A DNA stretch of 64,000 bases, from assembly GCF_003202235.1 (NCBI RefSeq), contig NZ_MASU01000009.1:126501-190500 (forward strand). The letters run 5' to 3'. Position 1 is the first letter of the stretch, and every line of letters begins with the position of its first letter. The stretch comes from Prauserella flavalba. GTDB lineage: Bacteria; Actinomycetota; Actinomycetes; Mycobacteriales; Pseudonocardiaceae. Under the pieces are notes generated by a model. That model had not been told where the DNA came from and did no database searches. It was given only the letters and a program-made list of their open reading frames with translations. Both the position numbers and the translations under genes were made by a program. Positions 52,439 to 59,906 of this stretch are shown in pieces.

Positions 52439-53284
52439 GTGAGTAAACTGCCACGGCGAAGGAACCAGGGGCAGGACGAGAACGCCGAAGAGACCCCGGC
52501 CACCGGCGAGGAACGCGACTACACCGTCCGTGCCGTGGAACGCGTCTGCTCGATCCTGAACCTGCTGCAGAATTCGATCGACGGGGTGTCCTTGATCGAG
52601 GTCGGTCAGGCCACCGAACTACCGAAGTCCTCCGCATTCCGTTATCTGTGGACGCTCGAGGCCCACCGTTACGTCGAGCGTGACGAGCACACTGGTCTGT
52701 ACCGGCTGGGGCTCGGCTTCGTGGGCATGCAGTCGCGGCACCTCGAGGTGCTGCGTGAGCGCGCCCGGCCGTGGCTGGAGGAGCTGCGCGACGAGTTCGA
52801 GGAGACCACGAACCTCGGCATCCTCGACGGCGACCACGTGATCTACGTCGACATCGTGGAGAGCAGGCACAAGGTCCGCTCGGCCTCCTCCCGCGGCGAC
52901 CGCGACCCGCTGCACTCCACCGCGCTCGGCAAGGCGATCGCGTCGCAGCTGCCCGATGCCCGGGTGCGGGACCTGCTCCAGCGCACCGGCATGGAGCGGC
53001 ACTCGGACAACACGATCACCTCCATCGACGCCTACATGGACGAGCTGGCGAAGGTGCGCAGGCTCGGCTACGCCCTCGACAACGGGGAGAACGCGCCCGA
53101 CGGCCGGTGCATCGCGGCACCGTTGCTCGGCACGCACCTGCCCGCCGCGGTCAGCATCAGCGCTCCCGCCGCCCGGTTCACGCTCAAGGACGTGGAGAAG
53201 GCCGCCAAGAAGCTGCTCGACGTCGCCGACCAGCTCACCACCAACCCGGTCACCGACCAGCAGCTCGACGAGGCGCCCGCCTGA
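52439..53284 (+). CDS. IclR-family transcriptional regulator, paralogue 1
   Basis: 281 residues from GTG 52439 (GAGGGGAA upstream). Winged HTH at about 25-90 (YTVRAVERVCSILNLLQNSIDGVSLIEVGQATELPKSSAFRYLWTLEAHRYVERDE), then the IclR effector domain (GLGFVGMQSRHLEVLRERARPWLEELRDEFEETTNLGILDGDHVIYVDIVES, DPLHSTALGKAIASQLP, GYALDNGENAPDGRCIAAPLLG). Divergent from the aminotransferase operon, which it probably controls. Strikingly similar to the IclR protein at 56460-57269, with stretches such as LGLGFVGMQSRHLEVLRERARPW identical. Confidence 0.95.
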   Translation: MSKLPRRRNQGQDENAEETPATGEERDYTVRAVERVCSILNLLQNSIDGVSLIEVGQATELPKSSAFRYLWTLEAHRYVERDEHTGLYRLGLGFVGMQSRHLEVLRERARPWLEELRDEFEETTNLGILDGDHVIYVDIVESRHKVRSASSRGDRDPLHSTALGKAIASQLPDARVRDLLQRTGMERHSDNTITSIDAYMDELAKVRRLGYALDNGENAPDGRCIAAPLLGTHLPAAVSISAPAARFTLKDVEKAAKKLLDVADQLTTNPVTDQQLDEAPA

Positions 53285-53347
53285 TCCGCCGCACGATGCT
53301 CACTCCCCTCAGCTGCCCGGCACCGTGTCGACGCCGGGCAGCTGTCG

Positions 53348-54031
53348 TCAGGTCCGGTCGCCGTCGGGCCACCAGCGGTCGGTGAGGTCCTTGCGGGCGT
53401 CGAGCAGCGCCTGCTCCCTGAGGTCCACGACGTACACGCCCCGCCAGCGCCAGAACCCGATGCGCTCCAGCGCCGCGCCCGCCCGCGCGGCGTCGAGCTC
53501 CGCGCCCGTCGCGTCCACGCCCTCGCCGGCGAAGTCCGAGGGCGCGGGGCTGCACACCGCGAGCCGCGCCGAGCGGGACATCGCCCGCAACGCACCGGCC
53601 AGCAACGCCGCGCCCATCCCGTGACCGCGCCAGTCCGGCGTGATCTCCACGCGCCGCACGATCACGAACCGCTCGGGCCCCGGCCCGATCCACTCGCCCA
53701 GCTCGGGATGCAGGCGGCGCTCGTCCAGTGCCACCGCCTCGACGAGGAAGTCCTGCACCCACCGGCCCAGCGCGGCGGCCTCCAGCAGGTCCCGATCGCG
53801 GAACAGGTCGGCAGCCGCGAACGCCATGTCCCCGACGTGCCGCAGATCGTCCGGGCAGACATCGAGCCGCCAGACATCCGCGGACACGTCCCACCGTTCG
53901 GGGTCCTCGTCCTGTTCCTCCGTGTGCCACCACAGCCGCCGATGGCGCAACGTGAGCTCGATCGACAGCGGATTGGCCGGAAGATCAGGTATCAACTGCC
54001 TCTCCTCACCGCGCGTTTCCCCGTGTGACAT
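53348..54031 (-). CDS. GNAT-like protein with actinobacterial N-terminal domain, paralogue 2
   Basis: 227 residues from ATG 54031. TTG 53995, with GAGGAGAGGCAG just before it, is a good alternative that would give MIPDLPANPL, like its paralogue. LPANPLSIELTLRHRRLWWHTEEQDEDPERWDVSADVWRLDVCPDDLRHVGDMAFAAADL corresponds domain by domain to the protein at 41129-41800, as does the GNAT part (ITPDWRGHGMGAALLAGALRAMSRSARLAVCSPAPSDF, ALERIGFWRWRGVYVVDL). Divergent from a small GntR regulator, 148 bases apart. Confidence 0.75.
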   Translation of the reverse strand: MSHGETRGEERQLIPDLPANPLSIELTLRHRRLWWHTEEQDEDPERWDVSADVWRLDVCPDDLRHVGDMAFAAADLFRDRDLLEAAALGRWVQDFLVEAVALDERRLHPELGEWIGPGPERFVIVRRVEITPDWRGHGMGAALLAGALRAMSRSARLAVCSPAPSDFAGEGVDATGAELDAARAGAALERIGFWRWRGVYVVDLREQALLDARKDLTDRWWPDGDRT

Positions 54032-54053
54032 GCAGAGGGAGAAACGGCATCCA

Positions 54054-54127
54054 CTACACGGCTCTGTAGGAACGACAGAGAACAGAACCATAACGAGTGA
54101 CGCGAACCGACGCAGTGTAGCGCGGTG
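54054..54127. promoter_or_regulatory. Operator-like inverted repeats between GNAT-like and GntR genes
   Basis: CTACA-N6-TGTAG (about 54054-54069) and GTGTAGCGCGGT (about 54116-54127) lie in the divergent promoter. The second 12-mer recurs, inverted, near 41076-41088, and its GTAGCGCG core in the palindrome at 39048. Probable target of the adjacent GntR protein. Confidence 0.45.
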
Positions 54128-54178
54128 CCCCGCGTCCTGCCACTTCAGGCAGCTCAGGGCCGTTCTAAGGTTCGCGGT

Positions 54179-54427
54179 ATGAGCGGTCCTGGCAAGAAGT
54201 ACAACCCGGAGAACAAGACGGGTTACGAGTACGAGCTCCTCGCCGAGCACCTCGCCGGCCTCATCGAGCGGGGCGAATGGGCGCCCGGCAGCAGGCTGCC
54301 CGGTGAGCGGTCCCTCTCCGAGGAGTACGGCGTCGCGCTGGACACCGTCCGCAAGGCCACCCAGATTCTGCGCGACCGCGGGCTGGTGCAGACGCTGAAG
54401 TCCAAGGGAACCTTCGTCTCCCGCTAG
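54179..54427 (+). CDS. Short GntR-type winged-helix protein without effector domain
   Basis: 82 residues from ATG 54179. YEYELLAEHLAGLIERGEWAPGSRLPGERSLSEEYGVALDTVRKATQILRDRGLVQTLKSKGTFVSR is a complete GntR winged helix with nothing after it; classic GntR proteins have a further 100-170 residue effector domain. Stand-alone GntR heads of this size are common in actinobacteria. The stop at 54427 lies just short of the broken AraC gene on the other strand. Confidence 0.88.
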   Translation: MSGPGKKYNPENKTGYEYELLAEHLAGLIERGEWAPGSRLPGERSLSEEYGVALDTVRKATQILRDRGLVQTLKSKGTFVSR

Positions 54428-54431
54428 GACC

Positions 54432-55368
54432 TCATCGCCGGAGGGTCTGGGCGGGGCTCTCGCCGAACCGGTCCCGGTACCAGCCCGAGAACCGGCCGAG
54501 ATGCCGGAAACCCCAGCGCCGCGCCACCCGCGCCACCGCACCCACCTGCGGATCCAGCGCGAGCAGCTCCTCCCGGACCCTGCGCAGGCGCGCGTCCCGC
54601 AGGTACTCCGTCGGCGTCATTCCCAGCTGGCGGCGGAAGCCACCTTGCAACGCGCGCGTCCCGACGCCGGCCGCCGCGGCGAGGCTGCCGGCGGTGTGCG
54701 GCCGCTCGGGACCCGCCTCGATGAGATCGACCGCCACCCTGCACCAGGAGGAGCCCGGTGATCAGCTGCTCCTCCAGCGGCGCCGCCACGCGGGGGTCGG
54801 TGAGCAGCGTGCCGTCCAGGTTGGCCCGGCTGATCTCCGCCAGCAGGGACGCGAACCACTCCGCGGGCCTGCCCTCGCCCACGTTCATCCCCGGCCGGAA
54901 CTCGAGCGGGTGGCGCAGCGGGCCGCCGAGGTGCCTGCTCAGCACCGCCTCGACCGCGGTGCGCTCGAAGCGGACGACCAGCAGCCTGCTCGTCTCGGAC
55001 AGGCGCATGCGCAACGGCGCGGTCGGGGTCGTCACGGCAGCGAGCCCCGGCTCCGTGTAGACCTCGCACTTCCCGGACCGCACCACGCCCTTGCCCGCGA
55101 GGTGCGCCTGCACGACGTGGAACGACTCCGTCCTGCCCGGGGTCACGTCGACCTCGGCGCCGTAGTGCACGTAGTTCAGGCTCACCGCCCTGAGCCGGCA
55201 CGAGTGCATCCTGGCGTCGAGGCGCCCGCGCGTTCCCACGAGCTCGAGCCGGTGGTCGCAGAGGACACGGGCCATCCGCTCCCGGGTCTGGTCGACGTCG
55301 CTGGACCGGAACAGCAGGTGCCGGTCCAGCGGCAGCCGGTTCACCGCCGGAGTGTCTGTGCGGGCCAT
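54432..55368 (-). pseudogene. AraC-family regulator broken by a linker deletion and frameshift
   Basis: From ATG 55368 a full AraC sensor domain is read (RHLLFRSSDVDQTRERMARVLCDHRLEL, YVHYGAEVDVTPGRTESFHVVQAHLAGKGVV) to APLEEQLITGLLLVQ near 54742. The frame then becomes Arg/Gly-rich nonsense. The DNA-binding domain continues in another frame from GTG 54737 (VAVDLIEAGPERPHTAGSLAAAAGVGTRALQGGFRRQLGMTPTEYLRDARLRRVREEL) to the stop at 54432. Compared with the intact AraC at 44156-45127, about 20 linker residues are missing at the break. Either a decayed gene or a sequencing error. Confidence 0.75.
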
Positions 55369-55679
55369 TCGCCGAATCGCTCCCGGTACCAGAGGAGGAA
55401 CGCCCGGTTGTGCGCGAAGCCCCAGCGCAGGGCGACCTCGTCGATGGTGACGCCGGCGAGCGGGGCCGCGAGGAGGTCCGCGCGGACCCCGTCGAGCCGC
55501 ACCAGGCGCAGATACTGCTGCGGCGTCATCCCGCAATGCTCGCGGAAGGCGTCGTGCAGCGCGAGCCGGGTCAGTCCGACCGCGCCGGCGATCTCGGTCA
55601 GCGAACCAGACCCCGCACGCGGGCACCGCTCCAACGTCTCTATTACCCGCCGAACCGCCCGACCCCCGACGCCACTCAT
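55341..55679 (-). CDS. AraC-type DNA-binding domain as a separate ORF
   Basis: 112 residues from ATG 55679. GSLTEIAGAVGLTRLALHDAFREHCGMTPQQYLRLVRLDGVRADLLAAPLAGVTIDEVALRWGFAHNRAFLLWYRERFGEWPAQTLRR is a complete two-HTH AraC domain. It begins 4 bases after the stop of the sensor-domain ORF, with GGAG seven bases before the ATG, so re-initiation is plausible. Frames differ, so this is not a simple stop-codon mutation. The 3' end overlaps the start of the neighbouring broken AraC gene by 28 bases. Confidence 0.7.
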   Translation of the reverse strand: MSGVGGRAVRRVIETLERCPRAGSGSLTEIAGAVGLTRLALHDAFREHCGMTPQQYLRLVRLDGVRADLLAAPLAGVTIDEVALRWGFAHNRAFLLWYRERFGEWPAQTLRR

Positions 55680-55683
55680 CCCG

Positions 55684-56286
55684 TCACTCCGCACGCGGCA
55701 CGACACAGTGCGGCTGGAACGACAGCAGCTCGCGGATCAGCATCTCCTCGACTCCCGGCACGGCGCCGGCACCCGGGTAATCGCTGCGCAGGCAGGAGCG
55801 GACCCGGTTCCACCAGCTGAGGCCGTCGCCCTCGCGAAGGTCCAGCAGGGGGTCGAACACCAGCGACTGACTCGGGAGGTAGCCCGCCGAGCTCGCGCGG
55901 ACCCTGGCGATCGCCCGCTCGTTGATCCGCAGGACGAACGCGAGGGTGTCCTCGCTCAGGCTCATCCACAGCGGCTGGCTCGGCGAGGCGAGCACCCCGA
56001 CGCCCGGATCCGCCTCGACGACCTCGGCTCCACAGTGGAACGTGCCGTGCCCGCGCAGCGGGACGATCAGCGGGTGGTAGCCGGCGGTGAGGCCGGGAAC
56101 GACGTTGGCGACGGCGCCGTAGTCGAGCACGGTCACGACGAGCTCTCGGAACCGCGTCGCCATCATGCGGACGTCCACGGCGTCGCCCTCCGTCAGCAAC
56201 CGGAGCCGGTGCGGGGAGAGGTACCTCGAGACGCCGTCGCGGGCGTCCTCGACGCTGGTCCAGCGGAAGAACTCGAACTCGGGCAC
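55684..56286 (-). CDS. AraC-type sensor domain as a separate ORF
   Basis: 200 residues from GTG 56286, preceded by GGAGG. FEFFRWTSVEDARDGVSRYLSPHRLRLL, VLDYGAVANVVPGLTAGYHPLIVPLRGHGTFHCGAEVVEADPGVGVLASPSQPLWMSLSEDTLAFVLRI and VEEMLIRELLSFQPH correspond to the sensor domain of the intact AraC at 44 kb up to the linker, where it stops (PRAE, TGA). The DNA-binding half follows as its own ORF. Sensor and DNA-binding chains may work as two subunits, or the gene is decaying. Confidence 0.7.
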   Translation of the reverse strand: MPEFEFFRWTSVEDARDGVSRYLSPHRLRLLTEGDAVDVRMMATRFRELVVTVLDYGAVANVVPGLTAGYHPLIVPLRGHGTFHCGAEVVEADPGVGVLASPSQPLWMSLSEDTLAFVLRINERAIARVRASSAGYLPSQSLVFDPLLDLREGDGLSWWNRVRSCLRSDYPGAGAVPGVEEMLIRELLSFQPHCVVPRAE

Positions 56287-56328
56287 AGGGCCGACCTCCG
56301 TGTCCCCCCGACTGTTGCCGATATTGCC

Positions 56329-56357
56329 GTTTCGAGGCGAGTTCCATACAATGAAAC
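56329..56357. promoter_or_regulatory. Candidate IclR operator, second copy
   Basis: GTTTCG (56329-56334) and CCATACAATGAAAC (ending 56357) lie between the leftward AraC sensor ORF and the rightward IclR gene, recalling ATTGAATGAAAC...GTTTCG at 52271-52300, with the two elements in reverse order. Confidence 0.4.
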
Positions 56358-56459
56358 TCACAGGTCATTACAGCGAAGGAAGCCTATCGACCCCGGGAGA
56401 CGGGGTCAAGACGACCACGTCGGCAGCGGTGCCGTCGTCGAGCGAAACCAGGTGGGTCC

Positions 56460-57269
56460 GTGCCGGGACGCAGGAAACCTAATCCCCCAGAGGAAGAGCC
56501 GTCAAACGAGAGCCGGGACTACTCGGTGCGGGCGGTCGAAAGAGTGTGCTCGATCCTCAACCTCGTGCAGGAGTCGGTGGATGGGGTCACGCTCAACGCG
56601 GTCGCGAAGACGACGCAGCTGCCCAAGTCCTCGGCCTTCCGCTACCTCTGGACGCTGGAGAACCACCGGTACGTGGAGCGCGACACCGACAGCGGCCTGT
56701 TCCGCCTGGGGCTGGGCTTCGTCGGGATGCAGTCGCGGCACCTCGAGGTGCTGCGCGAGCGGGCGCGACCGTGGCTGGAACGCCTGCGGGACGAGTACGA
56801 CGAGACCACGAACCTGGGCATCCTGGACGGCAACGCGGTGATCTACCTCGACATCGTGGAGAGCAGGCGCACGGTCCGGCTGTCGGTGTCCAACGGCCAC
56901 CGGGACCCGATCCACTCGACGGCGCTGGGCAAGGCGATCGCGGCCCACCTGCCGGAGGGCCGGGTCCGCGAGATGCTGACGCAGGCGGGGATGCCGGGGG
57001 TCACGCCGAACACCATCACCACTCCGGACGCGTACCTCGACGAGCTCGGCAAGGTGCGCGAAGACGGATACGCGGTGGACAACGCGGAGAACGAACCGGA
57101 CGGCCGCTGCGTGGCGGTGCCGATCCTGGGCACGAGACTGCCGGCGGCAATCAGCCTGAGCGCCCCGGCGTCCCGCTTCGCACGAGAAGACGTCGCCAAG
57201 GTGGCAAAGTCACTGCAAGAGATCGCGGACCAGATCGCCGCTCCGGAGGAACGCCCGGAACAGGAGTGA
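56460..57269 (+). CDS. IclR-family transcriptional regulator, paralogue 2
   Basis: 269 residues from GTG 56460. YSVRAVERVCSILNLVQESVDGVTLNAVAKTTQLPKSSAFRYLWTLENHRYVERDTDSGLFRLGLGFVGMQSRHLEVLRERARPWLERLRDEYDETTNLGILDGNAVIYLDIVESRRTVRL is nearly colinear with the regulator at 52439-53284, pointing to a recent duplication. Effector-domain residues differ more (DPIHSTALGKAIAAHLPEGRVREML), so inducers may differ. Likely regulator of the epimerase/hydrolase cluster to its right. Confidence 0.95.
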   Translation: MPGRRKPNPPEEEPSNESRDYSVRAVERVCSILNLVQESVDGVTLNAVAKTTQLPKSSAFRYLWTLENHRYVERDTDSGLFRLGLGFVGMQSRHLEVLRERARPWLERLRDEYDETTNLGILDGNAVIYLDIVESRRTVRLSVSNGHRDPIHSTALGKAIAAHLPEGRVREMLTQAGMPGVTPNTITTPDAYLDELGKVREDGYAVDNAENEPDGRCVAVPILGTRLPAAISLSAPASRFAREDVAKVAKSLQEIADQIAAPEERPEQE

Positions 57270-57298
57270 CGATGGCGCCAGGAGTGAGGCCAACAGCA

Positions 57299-57712
57299 TC
57301 ACTGAGAGAACTTGCGCAGCCTGACGATTTCGTTTCCCATGAAATCGAATATCGCGACAGCCTCCTTGTCCGGACCTGAATCACCGCTCTTCTTGTCCAC
57401 CGAACGCTCCGACCACAGCACGACCACCCTGTCGCCTTGCGCGAAGTACTCCAGGCTTCTGGTGAGGCGGATCTCTTCCGCCAGCATCGGGTCAGAAAGC
57501 GATTCGAACAGGTCAGTCACATAATCTACGAGTTCCTGTTTCGAACAGGTCGATCCCGACGCGCCTGGTGACGCGTACTCGAAAACGACGCCTTCAGCCA
57601 AGAGATCGAAGAAGGGGCGATAGTCCTCCAAGCTCCTTTCGGTGATCTTGGTGTCCAGATGCGACAGAGCCTTCCTTGCCAGCTGCACTCGATCAACCAG
57701 CACGTCACTCAT
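57299..57712 (-). CDS. SnoaL-like (NTF2-fold) protein 1
   Basis: 137 residues. An N-terminal helix pair (LARKALSHLDTKITERSLEDYRPFFDLLAEGVVFEYASPG), a middle helix (SKQELVDYVTDLFESL) and the paired strands LEYFAQGDRVVVLWSERSVDKKSGD...KEAVAIFDFMGNEIVRLRKF fit the cone-shaped SnoaL/NTF2 fold used by polyketide cyclases, limonene-epoxide hydrolase and many small isomerases. Catalytic residues are not assignable. Two more proteins of this plan lie at 62740-63264 and 63280-63723. It faces the IclR gene tail to tail. Confidence 0.75.
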   Translation of the reverse strand: MSDVLVDRVQLARKALSHLDTKITERSLEDYRPFFDLLAEGVVFEYASPGASGSTCSKQELVDYVTDLFESLSDPMLAEEIRLTRSLEYFAQGDRVVVLWSERSVDKKSGDSGPDKEAVAIFDFMGNEIVRLRKFSQ

Positions 57713-57761
57713 AGTCGTTGATCCAATCTATACAGTCGTCTGACACGGATTACCTACTGTT

Positions 57762-58829
57762 TCAGCCGTCGTGCCACGTCGACGCGACGCCGCTTTCCGC
57801 CTCAGCGGGAATGAACTCACCTGCGGACACAGCCCGGCGTGCGGACTGAACCATGTCCCGGTAGTCGTACAGCGGCTCATAGCCAAGGCGCTCACGCGCC
57901 GCGTCGATACTCAACTCCAGCCGGAAAGTCATCGGCATCTCCACCATCAGCTGGGGTACACCGAAGGTTTCCGCGATCACCGCGGCTCCCTCGTCGTGCG
58001 AGGTGGGCTCAGCAGCGGCGATGTTGAAGGGGTGACCGATCGCCCCGGGCGCTGTCATCGCCCGGTAGACACCCTGGACGGCATCGCGCACGTCGACCAT
58101 GCTCAATGTCCAGGGCTCGCCGTCCGGGCCGGTCAGGCCCACCGCCGCGTCGGCGGGCACATCCCTCACCGCGGCGTCGTAGAGCTTCGCGAGGTCGGGC
58201 TGGTTCTCGAACAACGGCCAGAGATGACTGTCCTTGCCCATCGCCTGCCACCGGAGAATCGATCGCCAGAAGCCGGCCCGGAAGATGTTCGGCGCTTCTT
58301 CCGGGCTCACCACGGTCGCGAACCGCACGATCGAGAACGGCAGGCCGAACTGGACGGCATGGTTGCGCAAGATGATCTCACCGAGCAGTTTGGCCGTACC
58401 GTAGTAGTCTGCGGGCTCCTGGGGCACGTTTTCCGTCAGCGGCACGGCGGGCGGAGCCCCGGGACGGTAGGTCCCGTCCGAACTCACCAACACGAACCGC
58501 TCGATGTCACCCCCCGCGTGAACAACGCCTTCGAGCAGGCGCAGCGTGCCGAAGGCGTTGACGTCGAAGAACCGGTCCACCGGAGTGGCTCCTCGTACCA
58601 GCTGCGCGGCGAGATGGACCACATGGGACACGTCCTCGCATGCCGAGTCGATCGCCGCCTGATCGGCGAGGTCCGCCTCCACGACCTGCACCTCGGCGAA
58701 CCGGTCGAGCTTGCTCGCGTGCGGATCACCCGGCATCACCATCGCCCGCACCTCGTAGCCTTCCGCCAAGAGCCGCCGGACCATGTTCGCGCCCACCCGA
58801 CCTGACGCACCGGTCACCAAAACCCGCAT
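57762..58829 (-). CDS. NAD(P)-dependent epimerase/dehydratase (extended SDR)
   Basis: 355 residues from ATG 58829. VLVTGASGRVGANMVRRLLAEGYEVRAMV is the TGxxGxxG nucleotide motif, with DLADQAAIDSACEDVSHVVHLAAQLV, VLVSSDGTYR and the active-site DYYGTAKLLGE (Y-x-x-x-K). It belongs to the UDP-sugar-epimerase-like extended SDRs, but sugar-nucleotide neighbours are absent. Divergent from the aspartoacylase-like gene across a short promoter with an imperfect palindrome at 58909-58930. Confidence 0.9.
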   Translation of the reverse strand: MRVLVTGASGRVGANMVRRLLAEGYEVRAMVMPGDPHASKLDRFAEVQVVEADLADQAAIDSACEDVSHVVHLAAQLVRGATPVDRFFDVNAFGTLRLLEGVVHAGGDIERFVLVSSDGTYRPGAPPAVPLTENVPQEPADYYGTAKLLGEIILRNHAVQFGLPFSIVRFATVVSPEEAPNIFRAGFWRSILRWQAMGKDSHLWPLFENQPDLAKLYDAAVRDVPADAAVGLTGPDGEPWTLSMVDVRDAVQGVYRAMTAPGAIGHPFNIAAAEPTSHDEGAAVIAETFGVPQLMVEMPMTFRLELSIDAARERLGYEPLYDYRDMVQSARRAVSAGEFIPAEAESGVASTWHDG

Positions 58830-58908
58830 CAACGTTCACCGCTTCCGAGTCGCTTCGCCTGACTGCAGCGTTCCAAGTCGTCCTTGGGTTCGAACCCCGA
58901 CACGGCTA

Positions 58909-58930
58909 TAGTGAAATAGTCGTTTCGATA
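58909..58930. promoter_or_regulatory. Imperfect palindrome in the epimerase/hydrolase divergent promoter
   Basis: TAGTGAAA-N6-TTTCGATA, two mismatches between the eight-base arms. Includes GTTTCG as at the two IclR gene promoters. Suited to a dimeric IclR-type regulator controlling both directions. Confidence 0.5.
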
Positions 58931-58967
58931 ATGCAAGATGTTGCAACGCCGCGGGAGGACGATGCGT

Positions 58968-59906
58968 ATGGCGGAGCCGGGCCCCACCTCCCGAAAGGAA
59001 TCCGTGCTCACCGGTGGAGTGGTACTGACCACTCTCCGTGGGCGTCCCGAAGGCCCGGTTGTCGCGTTGCTGGGCGGAGTTCACGGCGACGAGGACGAAG
59101 GCGTACTGGCCGTCCTCCGAGTGCTCGACGAGGTGTCGCGAGCACCGATCGCCGGGACTCTTCGCGCGGTCGCGCGGGCCAACCCGGTGGCGTGGGCCGC
59201 GCAGAGCAGGTTCAACCCGCTCGACGGTCAGAACCTGGCCCGGTGCTTTCCAGGTGACGGTGACGAATCACCGACGTCGGCGCTGGCCGCCGGCATCACG
59301 GACGAGGTCATCACCGGCGCGGACCTCCTCATCGATCTGCATTCGGCAGGGCTGAACTACCAGATGCCGCTGTTCTGCGGCTATACCGAGGACAGCGCGG
59401 CCGAGGATTCCCGGCGGGCCGCGGTCGCCTTCGGCGCGCCCCTCATCTGGTCGCATCCGCGCACCGGCCCGGGTCGGAGCCTGTCCGTTGCCGCCGAGCT
59501 CGGAATTCCGGCCGTCTACGCCGAGTGCGCCGGAAGCGGTGCCGTCCGCAGCGGCGAACTCGACGCCTACGTTCGTGGCGCCCTCGGCATCTTGACCGAG
59601 TTCGGCATGCTCCCGGAGACGTACCGGACCGACACCCCATCGGACGCCAGGTGGGTGTACGGCGACGGCGACCTCGACGACGGCGCCCAGTCCAAACACG
59701 ACGGTCTCTTCACCGGCACGGTGGCGGCGGGAGCGGCGGTCACGCACGGCCGGGAGATCGGCCGGCTCTACGACTACGGCGGCCGTCTGCTCGAGACGGT
59801 TCGCGCGACCTACGACGGTGTCGTGATGTTCCTGCGCCACCGTGCTCGGACGTCGGTCGACGACGTGCTGTTCGTACTGGCCAGGACCAACGCAGACCAG
59901 GAGTGA
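58968..59906 (+). CDS. Succinylglutamate desuccinylase / aspartoacylase-family zinc hydrolase
   Basis: 312 residues from ATG 58968, nine bases after GGAGG (ATG 58962 is closer). VALLGGVHGDEDEGVLAVLRVLDEV holds the zinc ligands H-x-x-E, GTLRAVARANPVAWAAQSRFNPLDGQNLARCFPG the substrate Arg/Asn loop, and LLIDLHSAGLNYQMPLFCG the third ligand. LGIPAVYAECAGSGAV carries the likely catalytic Glu. Family enzymes deacylate N-acyl amino acids and related amides. Coupled by GTGA to the threonine-synthase-like gene. Confidence 0.9.
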   Translation: MAEPGPTSRKESVLTGGVVLTTLRGRPEGPVVALLGGVHGDEDEGVLAVLRVLDEVSRAPIAGTLRAVARANPVAWAAQSRFNPLDGQNLARCFPGDGDESPTSALAAGITDEVITGADLLIDLHSAGLNYQMPLFCGYTEDSAAEDSRRAAVAFGAPLIWSHPRTGPGRSLSVAAELGIPAVYAECAGSGAVRSGELDAYVRGALGILTEFGMLPETYRTDTPSDARWVYGDGDLDDGAQSKHDGLFTGTVAAGAAVTHGREIGRLYDYGGRLLETVRATYDGVVMFLRHRARTSVDDVLFVLARTNADQE

